Shown: positions 34,530 through 45,777, counted from the first letter of the stretch. The stretch: DNA of 64,000 nt from Phyllostachys edulis (GCA_036346405.1 CM070546.1:110487684-110551683); one strand, 5' to 3'. Numbers and translations are program-made. The notes: a model not told the origin generated them from the sequence alone.

Positions 34530-35747
34530 TAAAAGAACCAACTCCCCCTCAAACCAACCTATAGGGATAGATTACCCCTAACTCACTTCTCAAGGTGGCA
34601 AACCTTGTTGGGTCTAAAGGCTTGGTGAGGATGCCTGCCAATTGAGCCTTGGACTCCACAAACTATAGCACAAAGACTTCCTACTCCGCATTAAAAACCC
34701 GAAAACCCCTCGAATGTGCAAGATAACCAAGAAATAAACCATCAGAAATTCTTGACTCAAATTTATTTAGGTTTCCTGTCTTGAGAAAGAAACATTTGGC
34801 TCTAAAAACTCGAAAATAAGAAACAGAGGGTTTTCTACCAAAGTGAAGCTCATAAGATGTCTTGCCCAAAGAAGGTCTCAAGAAGGCACAATTAGCAATA
34901 TGGCATCTGTAGCAATAGCTTCGGCACAAAACCTTCTCAGAGTGCTATACTCATCTAGCATCGTCCTAGCCGTCTCGACTAAGGTTCTGTTGTTCCTTTC
35001 CACCCCGCCATTTTGTTGAGGGACGTGTGGAGAAGAGAACTGATGCTCAATACCACGCTCAGCACAAAAAGAGGCAAATAAGCCATTCTTGAACTCCGTG
35101 CCATTGTCACTGTGAATCACTCTCAGGGCACCGGGGAGTTTAGAAGCCAAGCAAAGAACAAGATCATGAAAATAATCAAAAGCTTCATCCTTCGAAGCAA
35201 GAAAGAACACCCAAGAGTATCTCGAAAAATCATCGACTATGACAAGAATATACCATTTGCCACCAACTGACCGAACCCTAGCAGGACCAACAGTATCCAT
35301 GTGAAGCAACTGTCCCAGTCCGTCAGTCATGACCATAGTTAATGAAGGGTGTGAGGCGGCAACTTGCTTGCCATGCCTACAGGGCGCACATACAGCATCC
35401 TTGACGGCTTTGAGTTAGGGCAAACCTCTCATGAGATCAAGGTTGCTAACTCGTGTCAGATAATCAAAACCAATGTGCCCCAAACGACAGTGCCAAAACC
35501 AGAACTCATAAGAAGATACAATCAAACACTTGAGAGACCCAGCAAGAGATTCAGAAAAGGCAGCTCCAAAGATCCTATCAACTCTAGAGATCCCAAAAAC
35601 AAACTCACCAGCTGAATCAAGCACACGACAAACATTTTTCTTAAATCTATTCTCATAGCCATCATCAAGAAGCTGCGAGACAGAAAGCAAGTTGTACCTT
35701 AGCTTGTCCACAAGAGCGACGTCCTTCAGGATGAATTTGTCGTTCAC
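34530..35747 (-). pseudogene. copia pol remnant: pre-integrase, integrase, RNase H tail
   Basis: Reading leftward, 35747-35415 gives the protease end and pre-integrase (LVDKLRYNLLSVSQLLDDGY, WHCRLGHIGFD). Next, 35336-34878 gives the integrase core with its catalytic D in DTVGP, D in HSDNGTEFKN and E in NGGVERNN. 34929-34681 gives the integrase C-terminal part (FRVFRAKCFFLKT, GLFLGY). The following DNA jumps straight to the RNase H end (AQLAGILTKPLDPTRF, about 34610-34660). RT and most of RNase H are deleted at about 34680. Several stops also separate the blocks. Confidence 0.85.
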
Positions 35748-36029
35748 CCTGATCGACCCCGTTTCTTCAATTCACCTTTGTCCCTTTTGCGCCATACTTG
35801 ACTCCATTGACTTTACCTGGTATCCTCGATCTTTCTGGACCTCAGCTCTCCAAGCTTAGTCCTGATCATCCTCGTCGTTGACCGTCATTGACCTCCAAGC
35901 AACCTGCACAACAATAGACAAAGAAATCGATTCCGGAAACAAGTTCTTTGCAACTTGACCCACGTTAGTCAAAACATGCATCATGCAACACATATGCACT
36001 GAAACCCATGAATATGACCTAACCCAACA

Positions 36030-36256
36030 ATCATTGCCACCTTTTGGCCGATGAACAGTAAGAACCCGGTCAGACCGCCACTGATTGGCTGGTCTGACCG
36101 CAGGCCGGTCTGGCTACGTCCACAATGCCGGTCTGACCGCCCCTAGACTGATAGCACTTAAACTTTGGCGAAAACGCGTATTTCGACAAACCTTCAACGC
36201 CATTACCAATTGTAACATCATCCTAGGATCGTGCACATATCCCCATGATATCCACA
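36030..36256 (-). repeat. Truncated 5' LTR of the nested copia element
   Basis: It contains ATGAACAGTAA and repeated GGTCTGACCG units as in the left LTR, and ends ATATCCACA like it. The left part of the LTR and the primer-binding site are missing. Confidence 0.65.
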
Positions 36257-37747
36257 CTCTATTATTTTGTATGAAAATGAAATAAAAACTTTAGTCTTTA
36301 GACGCATGCGAGTTATATTGTATTTTGAAAAAGTGAGGATTGTGAAAGAGTTGCTAGGGTGGAGTTCTCGCCTATGGTTGATTAAGGACCGAAGCTAGCA
36401 ACTCCGGGACTAAGACCTAATCATGCAACTGTATGTACTAGAATGGGGTAGCCGTAGCCAACTAAGTTATTGAATCATAGCCTTGCATGATTAGTAGGCA
36501 GGAGTAGTGTGCACATGACCTGTTAGGTATGCCGACACAACTGCGGATGCCTCACTTCGAAGGGTTTCTATCCGGGCGAAGTAAGGGACTCACTCAACGG
36601 GTCTCTATCCGAGTGAGTGAGGCTCCTCATGCGACGGGTTTCTATTCGGGTAAATGAGGATAATGATTCGCAGGGCTAGTGCAAGGTTAGGACTAGATGG
36701 TGTAAAGGTTGCGTCACAAACTCTAGTTTTGTTTACCTTCGGTAGTGAGCAGTGATATAAAGATATTCCAGGCAACTGGAATACCGCGTACTCTAGGTAA
36801 AGTTGTACACCTCTGCAGAGTGAAAAATCTATTTAAATAACCACGTTCACGGTCATGAGCATGCTTAGTGCGGCTGGTATGGCTATAGTGTTCATTTTCT
36901 CAAAAACTGTTTAGTTGGGAAATGGGTAATGACATGGGGTTTCTATTTGTTGAGTTAACAGCCATGTCTATGGCTGGATTGCTATGTCTATAGCAAGACT
37001 ATCATATATATGGTTGGGTTGCTATGTTTATAGTAGGACTACCATTTCTATGGCTGAACATGAACTTGTTAGTGCTATGTCTATGGCTAGATATGATTAT
37101 ATTTTTGCTTGCAACCGAGTAGGGTTGCGGGTGTTGTTATTTTTTTTTTCAGTTCTTACTTACTATCTTGTACTTATTTAAACTGTTCTTCCAAACACCG
37201 TTGCAAATTACTACTTGTGAATATTGCAAATAAAAGTGGCTTTCAGCAAAATAACTTGTAGAGTAGAGCCATCTCTTTTGATAGCCTTGCATTTAATATA
37301 ATTTTTGCGATACACTACAAGTCTTGCTGAGTACACAAGTACTCAATCTTGCTAATGTTGTTGTTTAGAGATCGAAGATGAGCCGACGCCAAATGGCGCG
37401 TTCTTTGATCCTGGCACTGGAGGGTTCGGTGACGGGTCTTCCTAGGCCTTGTTCCTTGTCAGTTGCCTGCGGGATCGGATGGGTATGCCGCTGGATTTTT
37501 GTTACTACTATATGTCTTCCGCTGCTATTTACTTTAATCTGATGACCGCTTTTATTTGGCCGGTCGGCCGTTGATGTAATAATCTGTAATAGCTTAAGTA
37601 GAGTACCCTTTTACTTACTTTAGCATGTGATTGTATGGATGTGATTGCCAAAGGTTGTGAATGTGTGTGCTAGCCACTAATCTTGGGACTACTATGGTAT
37701 ACACATAGGGTCTTCGAGTATTCCACACCCGGGGGTCCGACATACCA

Positions 37748-38514
37748 TCTTTCATTATGTTGTCAGTTTCAGCCCTAATTGTTTGGCATGAATTGAACCC
37801 CGCGTCTCTAGAGTAGTATAAGAGAGTACTGTGCACAAGCACAAATAACCTGAGGGTCCAAACTAAGTCTGGAAAATAAAACGTTGTAGGCAAGATGTGG
37901 CAGGCTGTCTAGACATAGCGGGGTAAAATACAAACAGTATTCCAATCTGAAATGGACATCATAGTATGATAGTGGTTGAAGTGAACAATTTAAACTTCGT
38001 GTGAATGGCTTGCTGTGGTTTCAGTACAACTGCATTCATAACCACGAAGCATAAAGAAGCTTCATAGGTTCAGTTCGACTAAATGACCATTGATGAATTT
38101 GTTTTGAAGTGTGATAAGTAGGACAACGTGGAGCTATATCGAAACAGCAAACAATGTATGGGAGTGTAAAGAACTATCTATAAGCTTTTTTACTTTGTTA
38201 TCTAGTCAATTGAATTTGGTTTATCATGCAATCCAGAAATTTGTTTCATGCTAGAACTAATGCACATCTGAAATCGATAGATCCTCTGTTGGCATTTTAA
38301 GAAGGATGGCACGCTAGTATTTTGCTGCTCTGAGTGACAGTCTACCAGTACAGTATATTATCTGAGAGGAATCGAGGGGACTTACACTTTCCCGGCGGCT
38401 TTCCCATCATCATCCTTGAAAAATTTTCTGGTAGTCTTTGAAACACTTGCAAAGGAGCTATGTCTGCAATCATAGGAGTGATACTGAAGTTATCTATGCG
38501 ATGTTATGCATGGA
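37748..38514 (-). other. Helitron remnant between the solo LTR and the MULE
   Basis: On the minus strand near 38380-38500 one frame reads PMIADIAPLQVFQRLPENFS then GKPPGKCKSPRFL. This could be the tail of the RPA1-like protein encoded right of the MULE. No other signal. Assignment is by continuity across the MULE TSD. Confidence 0.4.
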
Positions 38515-38686
38515 TATATATTTGGGAAAATTGGGTCAGTGACATTGCGTTCGAGCGTATTTAGAGGTTTAGCATCGCCTTTGTCACGCATTGGAAAACA
38601 ACACTGCGAAGAGCTGGAATTCTACCGAATAACACTGCCATCACTAACCCGGCGTTACCGTCACGTTTGCTGTCGTTTGGCTGCCT

Positions 38687-39080
38687 GTGAGTGAGAGAAA
38701 AAAGGGAAATAACATTACTGCCCCTTCGGTCCCGGGGTTAATCCCCCCCGACTCGGCCCCCTTTCCTCCTTTTCTCCCCACTCAGCCGCCGCGATTTCGC
38801 TCGTCTCCCCCCTTGCCTCCTTCGCTCCACACTCCACCACCACGAGACCCCGGTCAGGCGCGACCACCAGTACAGGCCTCCATCGGTCCTGTCCTCTGCA
38901 CCATCTTCCTGTCCCGAGAAGTGAAGCTTCTTCCTCCTCTCCCGAGTAGATCGAGTTGGAGTGATAAGTCCGGGCAAACCCGGATTGAAGAGTCTGGCCA
39001 AGTCTGTGGCGGAGAGGTTCCTCGAAGACGTGACAAGTTCGGCTTCATGGGCACCAGACAGGTACGGCTTTGTAACTAAT
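38687..39080 (+). other. GC-rich 5' leader of the MULE transposase gene
   Basis: A proline/arginine-rich, C-rich stretch lies between the left TIR and the first recognisable mudrA exon and ends at CAGACAGGTACGGC, a possible splice donor. It is probably a 5' untranslated exon; I see no conserved protein. Confidence 0.45.
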
Positions 39081-39238
39081 TTTTATTTAGGGAATGGGTG
39101 GAACTAGGGTTTCGGAGTTGCACATTTTGCTTAATATCTCTGTGGAATTAGGGTTTTCGATTGTCACGTTTAATTGCATTACTTACGGTAGAAGGTGCTT
39201 TATTTATATCTTGCAATGTATTTCATTGTTGTGGTAGG

Positions 39239-42200
39239 ATGGATCCTACCAAGGCTATACGACTAAGTGTTAGAGTTGGCGCCTACATGTCAAAGCCTGA
39301 TAGGTATAGGATCGAGTACTGCTAGGCTAAGTGGGTGCAAAAGGTAATAGATTCTGGGAATTTCAAAATGGGGGATTTAATTGCCATGTTTCTCTCAGAA
39401 TTCAAGTGGGGAGGTCGGCAATATCTCTCTGTGTCCTGTTGGAACGATTTCCTTGGCGAGCACATCGACATAAGCTCCGATGCAGACTTGGATAGCGCAC
39501 TTGCATTGGAGAAAAATCGAAGGGTCTTGCTAAATGTGCAGGTAATGGATGTAGCTCCATATCGGGAAGGCGACCCATTGCTCAGCATGGAGGTATCACA
39601 GCCGGATTGCAGTACGGTTGACAACCTAGCAATGGATCCATGTAGCCAAGCTAGCAATGAATTGCAGCAGGCTCTAGTTCTTTCCCTCAGTGAGCCACAA
39701 ATTGAGCCTGCACCTACTAGTGAACCCAATAATGTTAGTGAGGCAAATAGTGTGAGTGAGCAAGACACTAAGAGTGAGCAAGACACTAAGAGTGAGAAAG
39801 ATAATGAGAGTGAGCCAAATAATGTGAGTGACCCAGAAAGTGAGGAGGAGGACCATGTTGGAGTGGATGATGAGGGCATGTACAACCCTTCTGACCCAGA
39901 TGACAATGTATCTGAATATGATCCTGCTGAGGATGAGGAGCAGCTCGAAGAGGAGGTTAATGATGAAGCTCTATTGGAGCCTCTCCCTGTGACTGACCTT
40001 AATAAGCCAGTAATACAAGTGGGTTCTATCTTTGCTGACCAAAGTACTTTTAAATGAGCTCTTAGACATTATGCAATTTTAAATGAGTTTGAGTATAACG
40101 TTGACTATAGTGAGCATAATAGGTTTGGAGCATCTTGCACCCATCCAGATTGCAATTGGAGAATTCATGCATCAAGGTTGCAGGATGATAGAACTTACAA
40201 GGTAGTACATTTCATAGTACTTCAAACTTTTTTGCCACAATTTTGGTTATCTTTTGTTCTTTTGCAGGTGAAGGTAATTGCAGCACAGCATACTTGCTCC
40301 ACCACAAGTTTTGTAGGGGACAAAATGGCCTCATACAAATGGTGTGCAGGTCATGTCAAGGATTAGCTGATTGAGGATCCATCTCTTGGTCCCAAAGAAT
40401 TGAAGAGGAGACTCCAGGAGAAGTTTCATATCGATGTCAGCTACTTCAAAGTTTGGGCTGCAAAGGAGGCTGCATTAGAGGAAATACAAGGCTCTTGGGA
40501 TGATAGTTTTAACCTGTTGTACAGCTTCAAAGCAGAGGTTGAGAAGAAGTGTCCTGGTATTATGGTTAACATAGAGTATACACTGGTGAAAGGGAGGCAT
40601 CTCTTCAGCAGAGTATTTGTTGCACTCAAGCCCTGCATTGATGGGTTTTTGTATGGATGTAGACCTTACCTGGGAGTAGACTCCACACATTTGACAGGGA
40701 AGTATAAGGGTCAGTTAGCATCTGCTATACAAGTAGATGGCCACAACTGGATGTTTCTAGTTTGTTGGGCCATATTCGACTATGAAACATTGCAAAATTG
40801 GGAATGGTTCATGGAGAGGGTGAAGGTAGCCATTGGTACACCATCTGGCTTGGCAATCCATACTGATGCTTGCAAGGGGCTTGAGACAGCTATCAGCAAT
40901 GTTTTCATAGATGGAATTGAGCACAGGGAGTGCATACTACATCTCTGGAGAAACCTGAAGAAAAAAATTCAAAGGCCCTATCATTGACAAGAACATGTGG
41001 CCAGCTACAAGAACCTGTAACCAAATAGTATTCCAGGGTCACATGAGTTTGATTGCATCTTCCTGTCCAGAGCTCATGTAGTGGTTGCACACATATCACC
41101 CACACAAATAGAGCAAGAGCATGTTTAATGGAATGTGCAAAGTTGACTACATCAACAACAACATATCTGAATCCTTCAACAACAAGATAAATGGTTACAA
41201 AGGACTTCCAATTGTAGAGCTTTTGGACAGGATTAGACAATATGTGGTTGCCAAAATGGAGTTGAGGGGCAGAATTGCAAGTAAGTTAGAAGGGATGATA
41301 CTGCCACACATTGTGAAACAGTTGAATGCCAATAGTAGGGGCTTGAAGGGATATAGAATCACTAGATGTGGCCCTAGTGGTGCTGAGGTTTCCACTCGTG
41401 AATCTACAACAAATGACACAATATATGCAGTGGAGTTGGATAAGAGGATGTGATCCTGCAATCAATGGCAAATCAGTGGTAAACCTTGCAATCATGCAGT
41501 AGCATTCATATGCCACACAAGAGGCAAACTCGAGGACTTTGTCGATGATTACTTCAGAGTTGATAAGTTCAAGGCTGCCTATGCTAGTGTATTCATGCCA
41601 ATTCCTAACAAGTCACAATGGGAAAGTATTGACCCTGGTTTCAAGCTTTACCCACCAAACTTGAAGAGGCCAGCTGATAGGCCAAAAATACAGAGGTACA
41701 AGGACCGTCTAGAGCAACCATTTAGAACAAGACAGCGGTGCAAGCGGTGTGGTGAACTTGGACATCGGCAGAAGGGGTGCAAAAACAGTGTACCAATAGT
41801 AGGGGAAGAAGCTCCAGTTCAAGCACCAACTAACAAAAGGATGCATATTTGTTACATTACCTAAATTTTTTGGACTGCTCCTTACATGAAGTGTCTACAG
41901 GAAAAGAGTGTGCAAGAAGAGGACTACACAGGAGGGTCAAGTTCCACTAGCATTACCAGCTACAGCAACAACTACAAAATGTCTTTTTTTTCTCTCTTTC
42001 AGCTACTTCAGTCATTTCCCTGTGATATATTTCATTTTCTTCCCTTTGATATCATTCAGTTTTTCCATCATGCATGCAGGGCAACCAAGGGAAAAAATAT
42101 ACAAGAGGGTCAAGGTGCACAAGTAGTACCAGCTACAGGAACAACTAGAAAAAGGTCTTTTTCTCTCTCTTTGACCTACTTCAGTCATTTCCCAGTGATA

Positions 42201-42631
42201 TATTGCATCCATGGAGGTCCCTGGGCACTTCAGTCATTTTCTCTCTCTTTTATGCATGCAGGGCAACCAAGGGAAAAACTATACAAGAGGGTCAAGGTGC
42301 ACTAGCATTACTAGCTACAGGAACAGCTAGAAAAAGGTCTTTTTTTTCTCTCTTTGACCTACTTCAGTCATTTTCCTGTGATATATTGCATCCATGGAGG
42401 TCCCTAGGCACTTCAGTCATTTTTTCTCTCTTTCATGCATGCAAGGCAACCAAGGAAAAATAGACCATGAAAAGGTCCCTGGGCACTACTAATCCCAGTG
42501 AAGAAAGCCAACCTCCCACTACTAGGGCCATGAAGAGGTCCCTGGGCACTCGGCTTCCAACAGCCTCCTCACAAACTAGGAGAACATCACCAAGAAAGGC
42601 AGGGGGCAAACAGACCTCAGACAAGATTTGA
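39239..42631 (+). pseudogene. mudrA-like: mudrA-like MULE transposase with several stops
   Basis: The N-terminal domain starts MDPTKAIRLSVRVGAY and continues after a TAG (about 39322) to 40057, ending in an acidic region with SEQDTKSE-type repeats. A MuDR DNA-binding segment follows (CTHPDCNWRIHAS, about 40137-40175), crossing an intron (40202-40267, GTAGTA...TTGCAG). The DDE-type transposase core lies at 40400-40987: GVDSTHLTGKYKG, then IHTDACKGLE, then ECILHLWRN. A SWIM zinc finger (CNQWQISGKPCNHA, about 41457-41500) and a CCHC knuckle (CKRCGELGHRQKGC, about 41739-41780) follow. The tail has duplicated intron-exon units and ends at 42631. Stops near 39322, 40056, 40363, 40985 and 41452 make it non-functional. 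Confidence 0.88.
41890..42480 (+). repeat. Repeated intron-exon units in the mudrA tail
   Basis: A unit of about 170 bp recurs: ...TTTTCTCTCTTT, ACTTCAGTCATTT, TGATATATTGCATCCATGGA, CATGCATGCAGGGCAACCAA, then AAGAGGGTCAAGGTGCAC. Copies lie near 41930, 42090, 42270 and 42430 (last one partial). Each holds a pyrimidine-rich tract and ATGCAG acceptor before the same short coding phrase, so an intron plus small exon was amplified as a block. Confidence 0.8.
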
Positions 42632-42980
42632 TGATGCTATGTTCTGAGGATCCTCTGTAATCTACTGTTATGAACATGCCTTGTACTAAAACATGTTATT
42701 TTGAGAGGAGGGTTCTTACTGCAATCTGTTATTTTGTACTCAACCTATTGTTGTGAACATGCTTTGCATTGTGGCTGTGGTTATCCTTGTACTGAAACAT
42801 CTGTTATGAGACATGTTATCTGTTAGGGATCCCTATCTGTTATGAGACATGTCATTTTGAGATGATGATTCTTACTACAATTTGTTATCATTCTACTGAG
42901 ATAACAGATGCATGTTATGAGACACCACAAGCTCACTCAATGCAAAATCACAAACACTTTCTCATTCATTTGAACATGAC
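42632..42980. other. Intergenic spacer between the two MULE genes
   Basis: The convergent 3' ends meet here. Phrases TGTTATGAGACATGT and TTGTGAACATGC recur, giving a short degenerate repeat; no gene. Confidence 0.6.
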
Positions 42981-42982
42981 AA

Positions 42983-43504
42983 TCACATCACAATTTCAAA
43001 ATCACAATAACAAGAAGAAACAAAATTACAACAATCATCAAATTTATCTTGTATTCCAACAACATTGGCCTCCATTCTCTCAACCCTATCTATTAGCTTT
43101 CCAACATCCACTATTACACTTCTTTCATCACGATGCGCACAGTCGGTAGCCCCTTGGACCGACTCTACCTCTTCTACCCATCACCAGAACGCATAGCCAA
43201 TCCCAGTTTCCTTCCAAAATTGGGTGAATAGCAGATCAACTACAAAATTCAAATTTCTTCACATACAAAAAAGCCAAAACTAAATGGAATCCTGAATCCA
43301 AATACTTACTGAATACATAGGGCATTTGTAGTACCTACGGTCGGGATTTTTCTGAGAGTTGGACGTCCTGCGCCTCACCACAAAATTGTAATTTGGGCAC
43401 TTCACAGATGGAGTGGAGCAGATGTGTCCCCTTCTTGGCTCATTTCCACGGATTACGAGCTCGACCGAAGGCAAAGGAAAGAAACCGAGGGGAAAGGAAA
43501 CCAA
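42983..43504 (-). pseudogene. GRF-type zinc-finger accessory gene of the MULE, broken
   Basis: Exon 1 (43504 down to about 43287) encodes a GRF-type finger: KCPNY...VRRRTSNSQKNPDRRYYKCP, close to the C-x2-C ... R-T-S ... N-P-x-R-R-F/Y-x-x-C-P consensus, with Tyr in place of the second Cys. It ends at a strong donor (GTAAGT). Exon 2 (43210 down to 42983) begins YAFW, meets an in-frame TGA, then continues WVEEVESVQG and a coiled-coil-like GKLIDRVERMEANVVG. The gene lies inside the MULE, convergent with mudrA. Its role is unknown; DNA or RNA binding is the family expectation. A TGA and the lost Cys suggest decay. Confidence 0.65.
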
Positions 43505-43888
43505 AAAGAGAGAACGAACCGGAGTCTAGGAGACCGATTAGGAGCTCATCGATGAAAAATCACCCGAAGGCAAGGAGAGAGCAGCAGGTAAAATCACCCG
43601 AAGGCAAGGAGAGAGCAGCAGCCAAATAGGGAGAAACTAGGGTTGGCTTCTGTTTATATGGGATGAGGGTGTCCAATTCACCTCTACAGTCGGATGGAAG
43701 GGTAAATTAGTCTTTTCGCCAGCCAAACGGCAGCAAATGTGATGGTAATGCCGGGTCAGTGACGGCAGTGTTATTCGGCAGAATTTCAGCTCTTTGCGGT
43801 GTTTTTTTCCAATGCGTGATGAAGGCGATGTTAAACCTCTAAATACGCCCGAACGCAATGTCACTGACCCAATTTTCTCTATATATTT

Positions 43889-44485
43889 TGTGGTAGAGAG
43901 CGGCCTTTTTCTATGAATTCGTGTAGATCGATAACTTAAATACTAATTGTACCTTTTAGAGCTGCTCTGTACATGAATATCTTTAACATCTGGTGGGGTT
44001 GTATCTTGGGTTGGTAATACTTTTTCGTTGGGCTGTAAGGGAGTGAGTTCTATTAGGATAAAACAAGTTGCATGGAATCAGCTAATGATGGAGTTATCTG
44101 CCTTTTTGAACCAGCATACTTACCATCAAATGTTCCATCGATGCTATTGTCATAATGAATCTGTGTGGCTGAGCTGCTAAAGGACTGCCATGATGTTCCA
44201 TTGTTGTTTCCACAATCTGTTTCAGTTCTTTGTTTTGGGTGTTGTTGTAAAGGTTGTTGCTGGCTGATGTGTAGCATGGAAGGCATCTATATAAACCTGA
44301 AAAAAGTTGGGAAGATGAAACCAAAGACACGATCATTTAGTGTTTGTACAATAAAGCGTTTGGTAGTAGTTGTGTATTGACAAGTAGAGGACAAGGTATG
44401 ACTAAAATGTAGTAAGCAATAATCTTAGTGCGGCAGGGAATGGTGATACTTTCCTGTGGTGTGCTGGAATCATCAGCTGGAGTAG
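43889..44485 (-). other. Helitron remnant right of the MULE
   Basis: No conserved domain could be placed. It is probably introns or C-terminal exons of the RPA1-like gene. Confidence 0.35.
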
Positions 44486-45455
44486 TCATGATCTGCAACA
44501 TTGTTTCTTCGATGGGGACACACTGTTTAAGGAGTTGGGCAGATGAGGAACTGCCCTCTGAACCAATGACTTCGCGATGTACTGATCTAAGTGTTGGAGG
44601 ATCTTGATGATTCGACTAACTTGGAATGAAATATTCTGCCTTTGAAATGAGCCACGAGAAACAGTGGCTTCTAGGATATAGGTTCTCCCAAAAAGAGCAA
44701 CTATCTCGTTGGGGACAGTTGTAGGTGATTCTTTTGCAGTGGCCACAAGCATCATAGCTGGCTGTTCGACAAGTTCATCCGCAGTGTCGCCAAAGAAGAT
44801 GAACTCAATGGTAGATGTGTCGTCGGTTGCTTCAAGGGCCAATTTATATATAACAATAGACAATACACGTGTATAAGTATAGTTGTGCAGAAAGATGGCA
44901 TGCATTGTATTAAACCTGGAAAGAACATGGGATACTTGGGTTCTATAGTTTTGTTTAGATACTTTGTGAATTTGTAGCTATCGTCGTACGACATTGCTTT
45001 CTTCTTGCAAGCTCCGCAAGATAGGTACCACCACTTGTCATTTGGAGCTAAACCTTTGATTGTTGCTTGACATATGTATCTTTGGTTCCGCGAAACCGGA
45101 AAAAGAATGAGCAGTAGCGTATGGGTATGAAGAGATTTTATCTTAAATATGACCTGAGATAGAGTAATGACTGAAATACTAGGGTATCATGTGGGTTTAG
45201 AACTACTAATTCTGATATAGTTGTCTCGATTGTGTCCATCTGTTGTGCAGCATGTGCTCCAATGCCCATCCACTGTATCTCATATCTAGTTCCAGCTAGG
45301 CTAGACAGAAATGCGATAGCACAACACAATAGTTTAGGTAATGTTGTAACGGTGTAACCATTTTTTTCTTGATGGAAGTACAGTATTGCTTTCTTCCTGC
45401 AAGCTCCGCAAGATAGGTACCACCACTTATCATTTGGAGCTAAACCTTTGATCAT
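44486..45455 (-). pseudogene. RPA1-like (replication protein A large subunit) gene of a Helitron
   Basis: The minus strand carries a C-terminal RPA70-type OB-fold. It starts APNDKWWYLSCGAC(K)KKA, a zinc-ribbon start. After an intron near 44840-44905 it continues YKLALEATDDTSTIEFIFFG, DTADELVEQPAMML and VPNEIVALFGRTYILEA. RPA binds single-stranded DNA during replication; plant Helitrons commonly carry RPA-like genes, presumably to protect single-stranded intermediates. The zinc-ribbon exon occurs twice because of a 392-bp tandem duplication. Upstream OB-folds are not visible, so the gene is partial. Confidence 0.7.
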
Positions 45456-45777
45456 TGCTTGACATATGTATCTTTGGTTCTACGAAACCGAAAAAAAATG
45501 AGTAGTAGCATATGGGTATGAAGAGATTTTAAATTAAATATGACTTGAGATAGAGTAATGACTTAAATACCAGGATATCATGTGGGTTAGAACTGCTAAT
45601 TCCGATACAGTTGTCTCAATTGTGTCCATCTATTGTGGAGCATGTGCTCCTATGCCCATCCATTGCATATCATATCTAGTTCTAGCTAGGCTGGACAGAA
45701 ATGCGATAGCACAACACGATAGTTTAGGTAATGTTGTAACGGCGTAACCATTTTTTTCTTGATGGAAGGAGCAAAAT
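44997..45777. repeat. 392-bp tandem duplication in the Helitron
   Basis: About 44997-45388 and 45389-45777 are near-identical direct copies. For example, GCAAGCTCCGCAAGATAGGT begins at 45007 and 45399, an offset of 392. Each copy holds the WWYLSCGAC exon. Confidence 0.9.

Larger units (their letters stand above)
31580..36256 (-). mobile_element. Internally deleted Ty1/copia element nested in the solo LTR
   Basis: The ends TGTTGGACC...ATATCCACA are flanked by CTCTA at 31575-31579 and 36257-36261. The left (3') LTR runs 31580-32791. The right LTR is only a remnant of about 230 bp sharing its last about 45 bp (ATGCACATATCCCCATGATA versus GTGCACATATCCCCATGATA) and a GGTCTGACC-rich part. On the minus strand only the pre-integrase/integrase and the last RNase H piece remain. 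Gag, protease start, RT and most of the 5' LTR are gone. The family resembles SIRE/Maximus-type copia, judged from the pol fragments and the long non-coding 3' stretch. Confidence 0.85.
29141..37742 (+). mobile_element. Solo LTR of a Ty3/gypsy-like element, interrupted by a copia element
   Basis: The repeat starts TGTAACATCCCATAAT and ends GGGGGTCCGACA. It is flanked by the same 5-mer, TACCA, at 29136-29140 and 37743-37747. After removing the nested copia element and one TSD copy the LTR is about 3.9 kb. The TGTAACATCCC start and GGTCC(C)GACA end are shared with the gypsy element at 47789, so the two are related families. No internal gag-pol or second LTR remains, the usual outcome of LTR-LTR recombination. 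A TATA motif (CTATAAATAG, 29801-29810) follows a CT-rich stretch; minisatellite phrases lie at 36540-36660 and 36955-37110. Confidence 0.85.
38524..43879 (+). mobile_element. Autonomous-type MULE (mudrA plus antisense GRF gene), decayed
   Basis: TIRs of about 180 bp (38524-38700; reverse complement of about 43690-43879) share GAAAATTGGGTCAGTGACAT, AACACTGC and GCCGTTTGGCTG-type text. The flanking 9-mer TATATATTT is identical at 38515-38523 and 43880-43888. Inside are a mudrA-like transposase gene on the plus strand and a convergent zinc-finger gene on the minus strand, both with stops. The 5,356-bp length and two-gene layout match autonomous Mutator-type elements. Confidence 0.93.
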
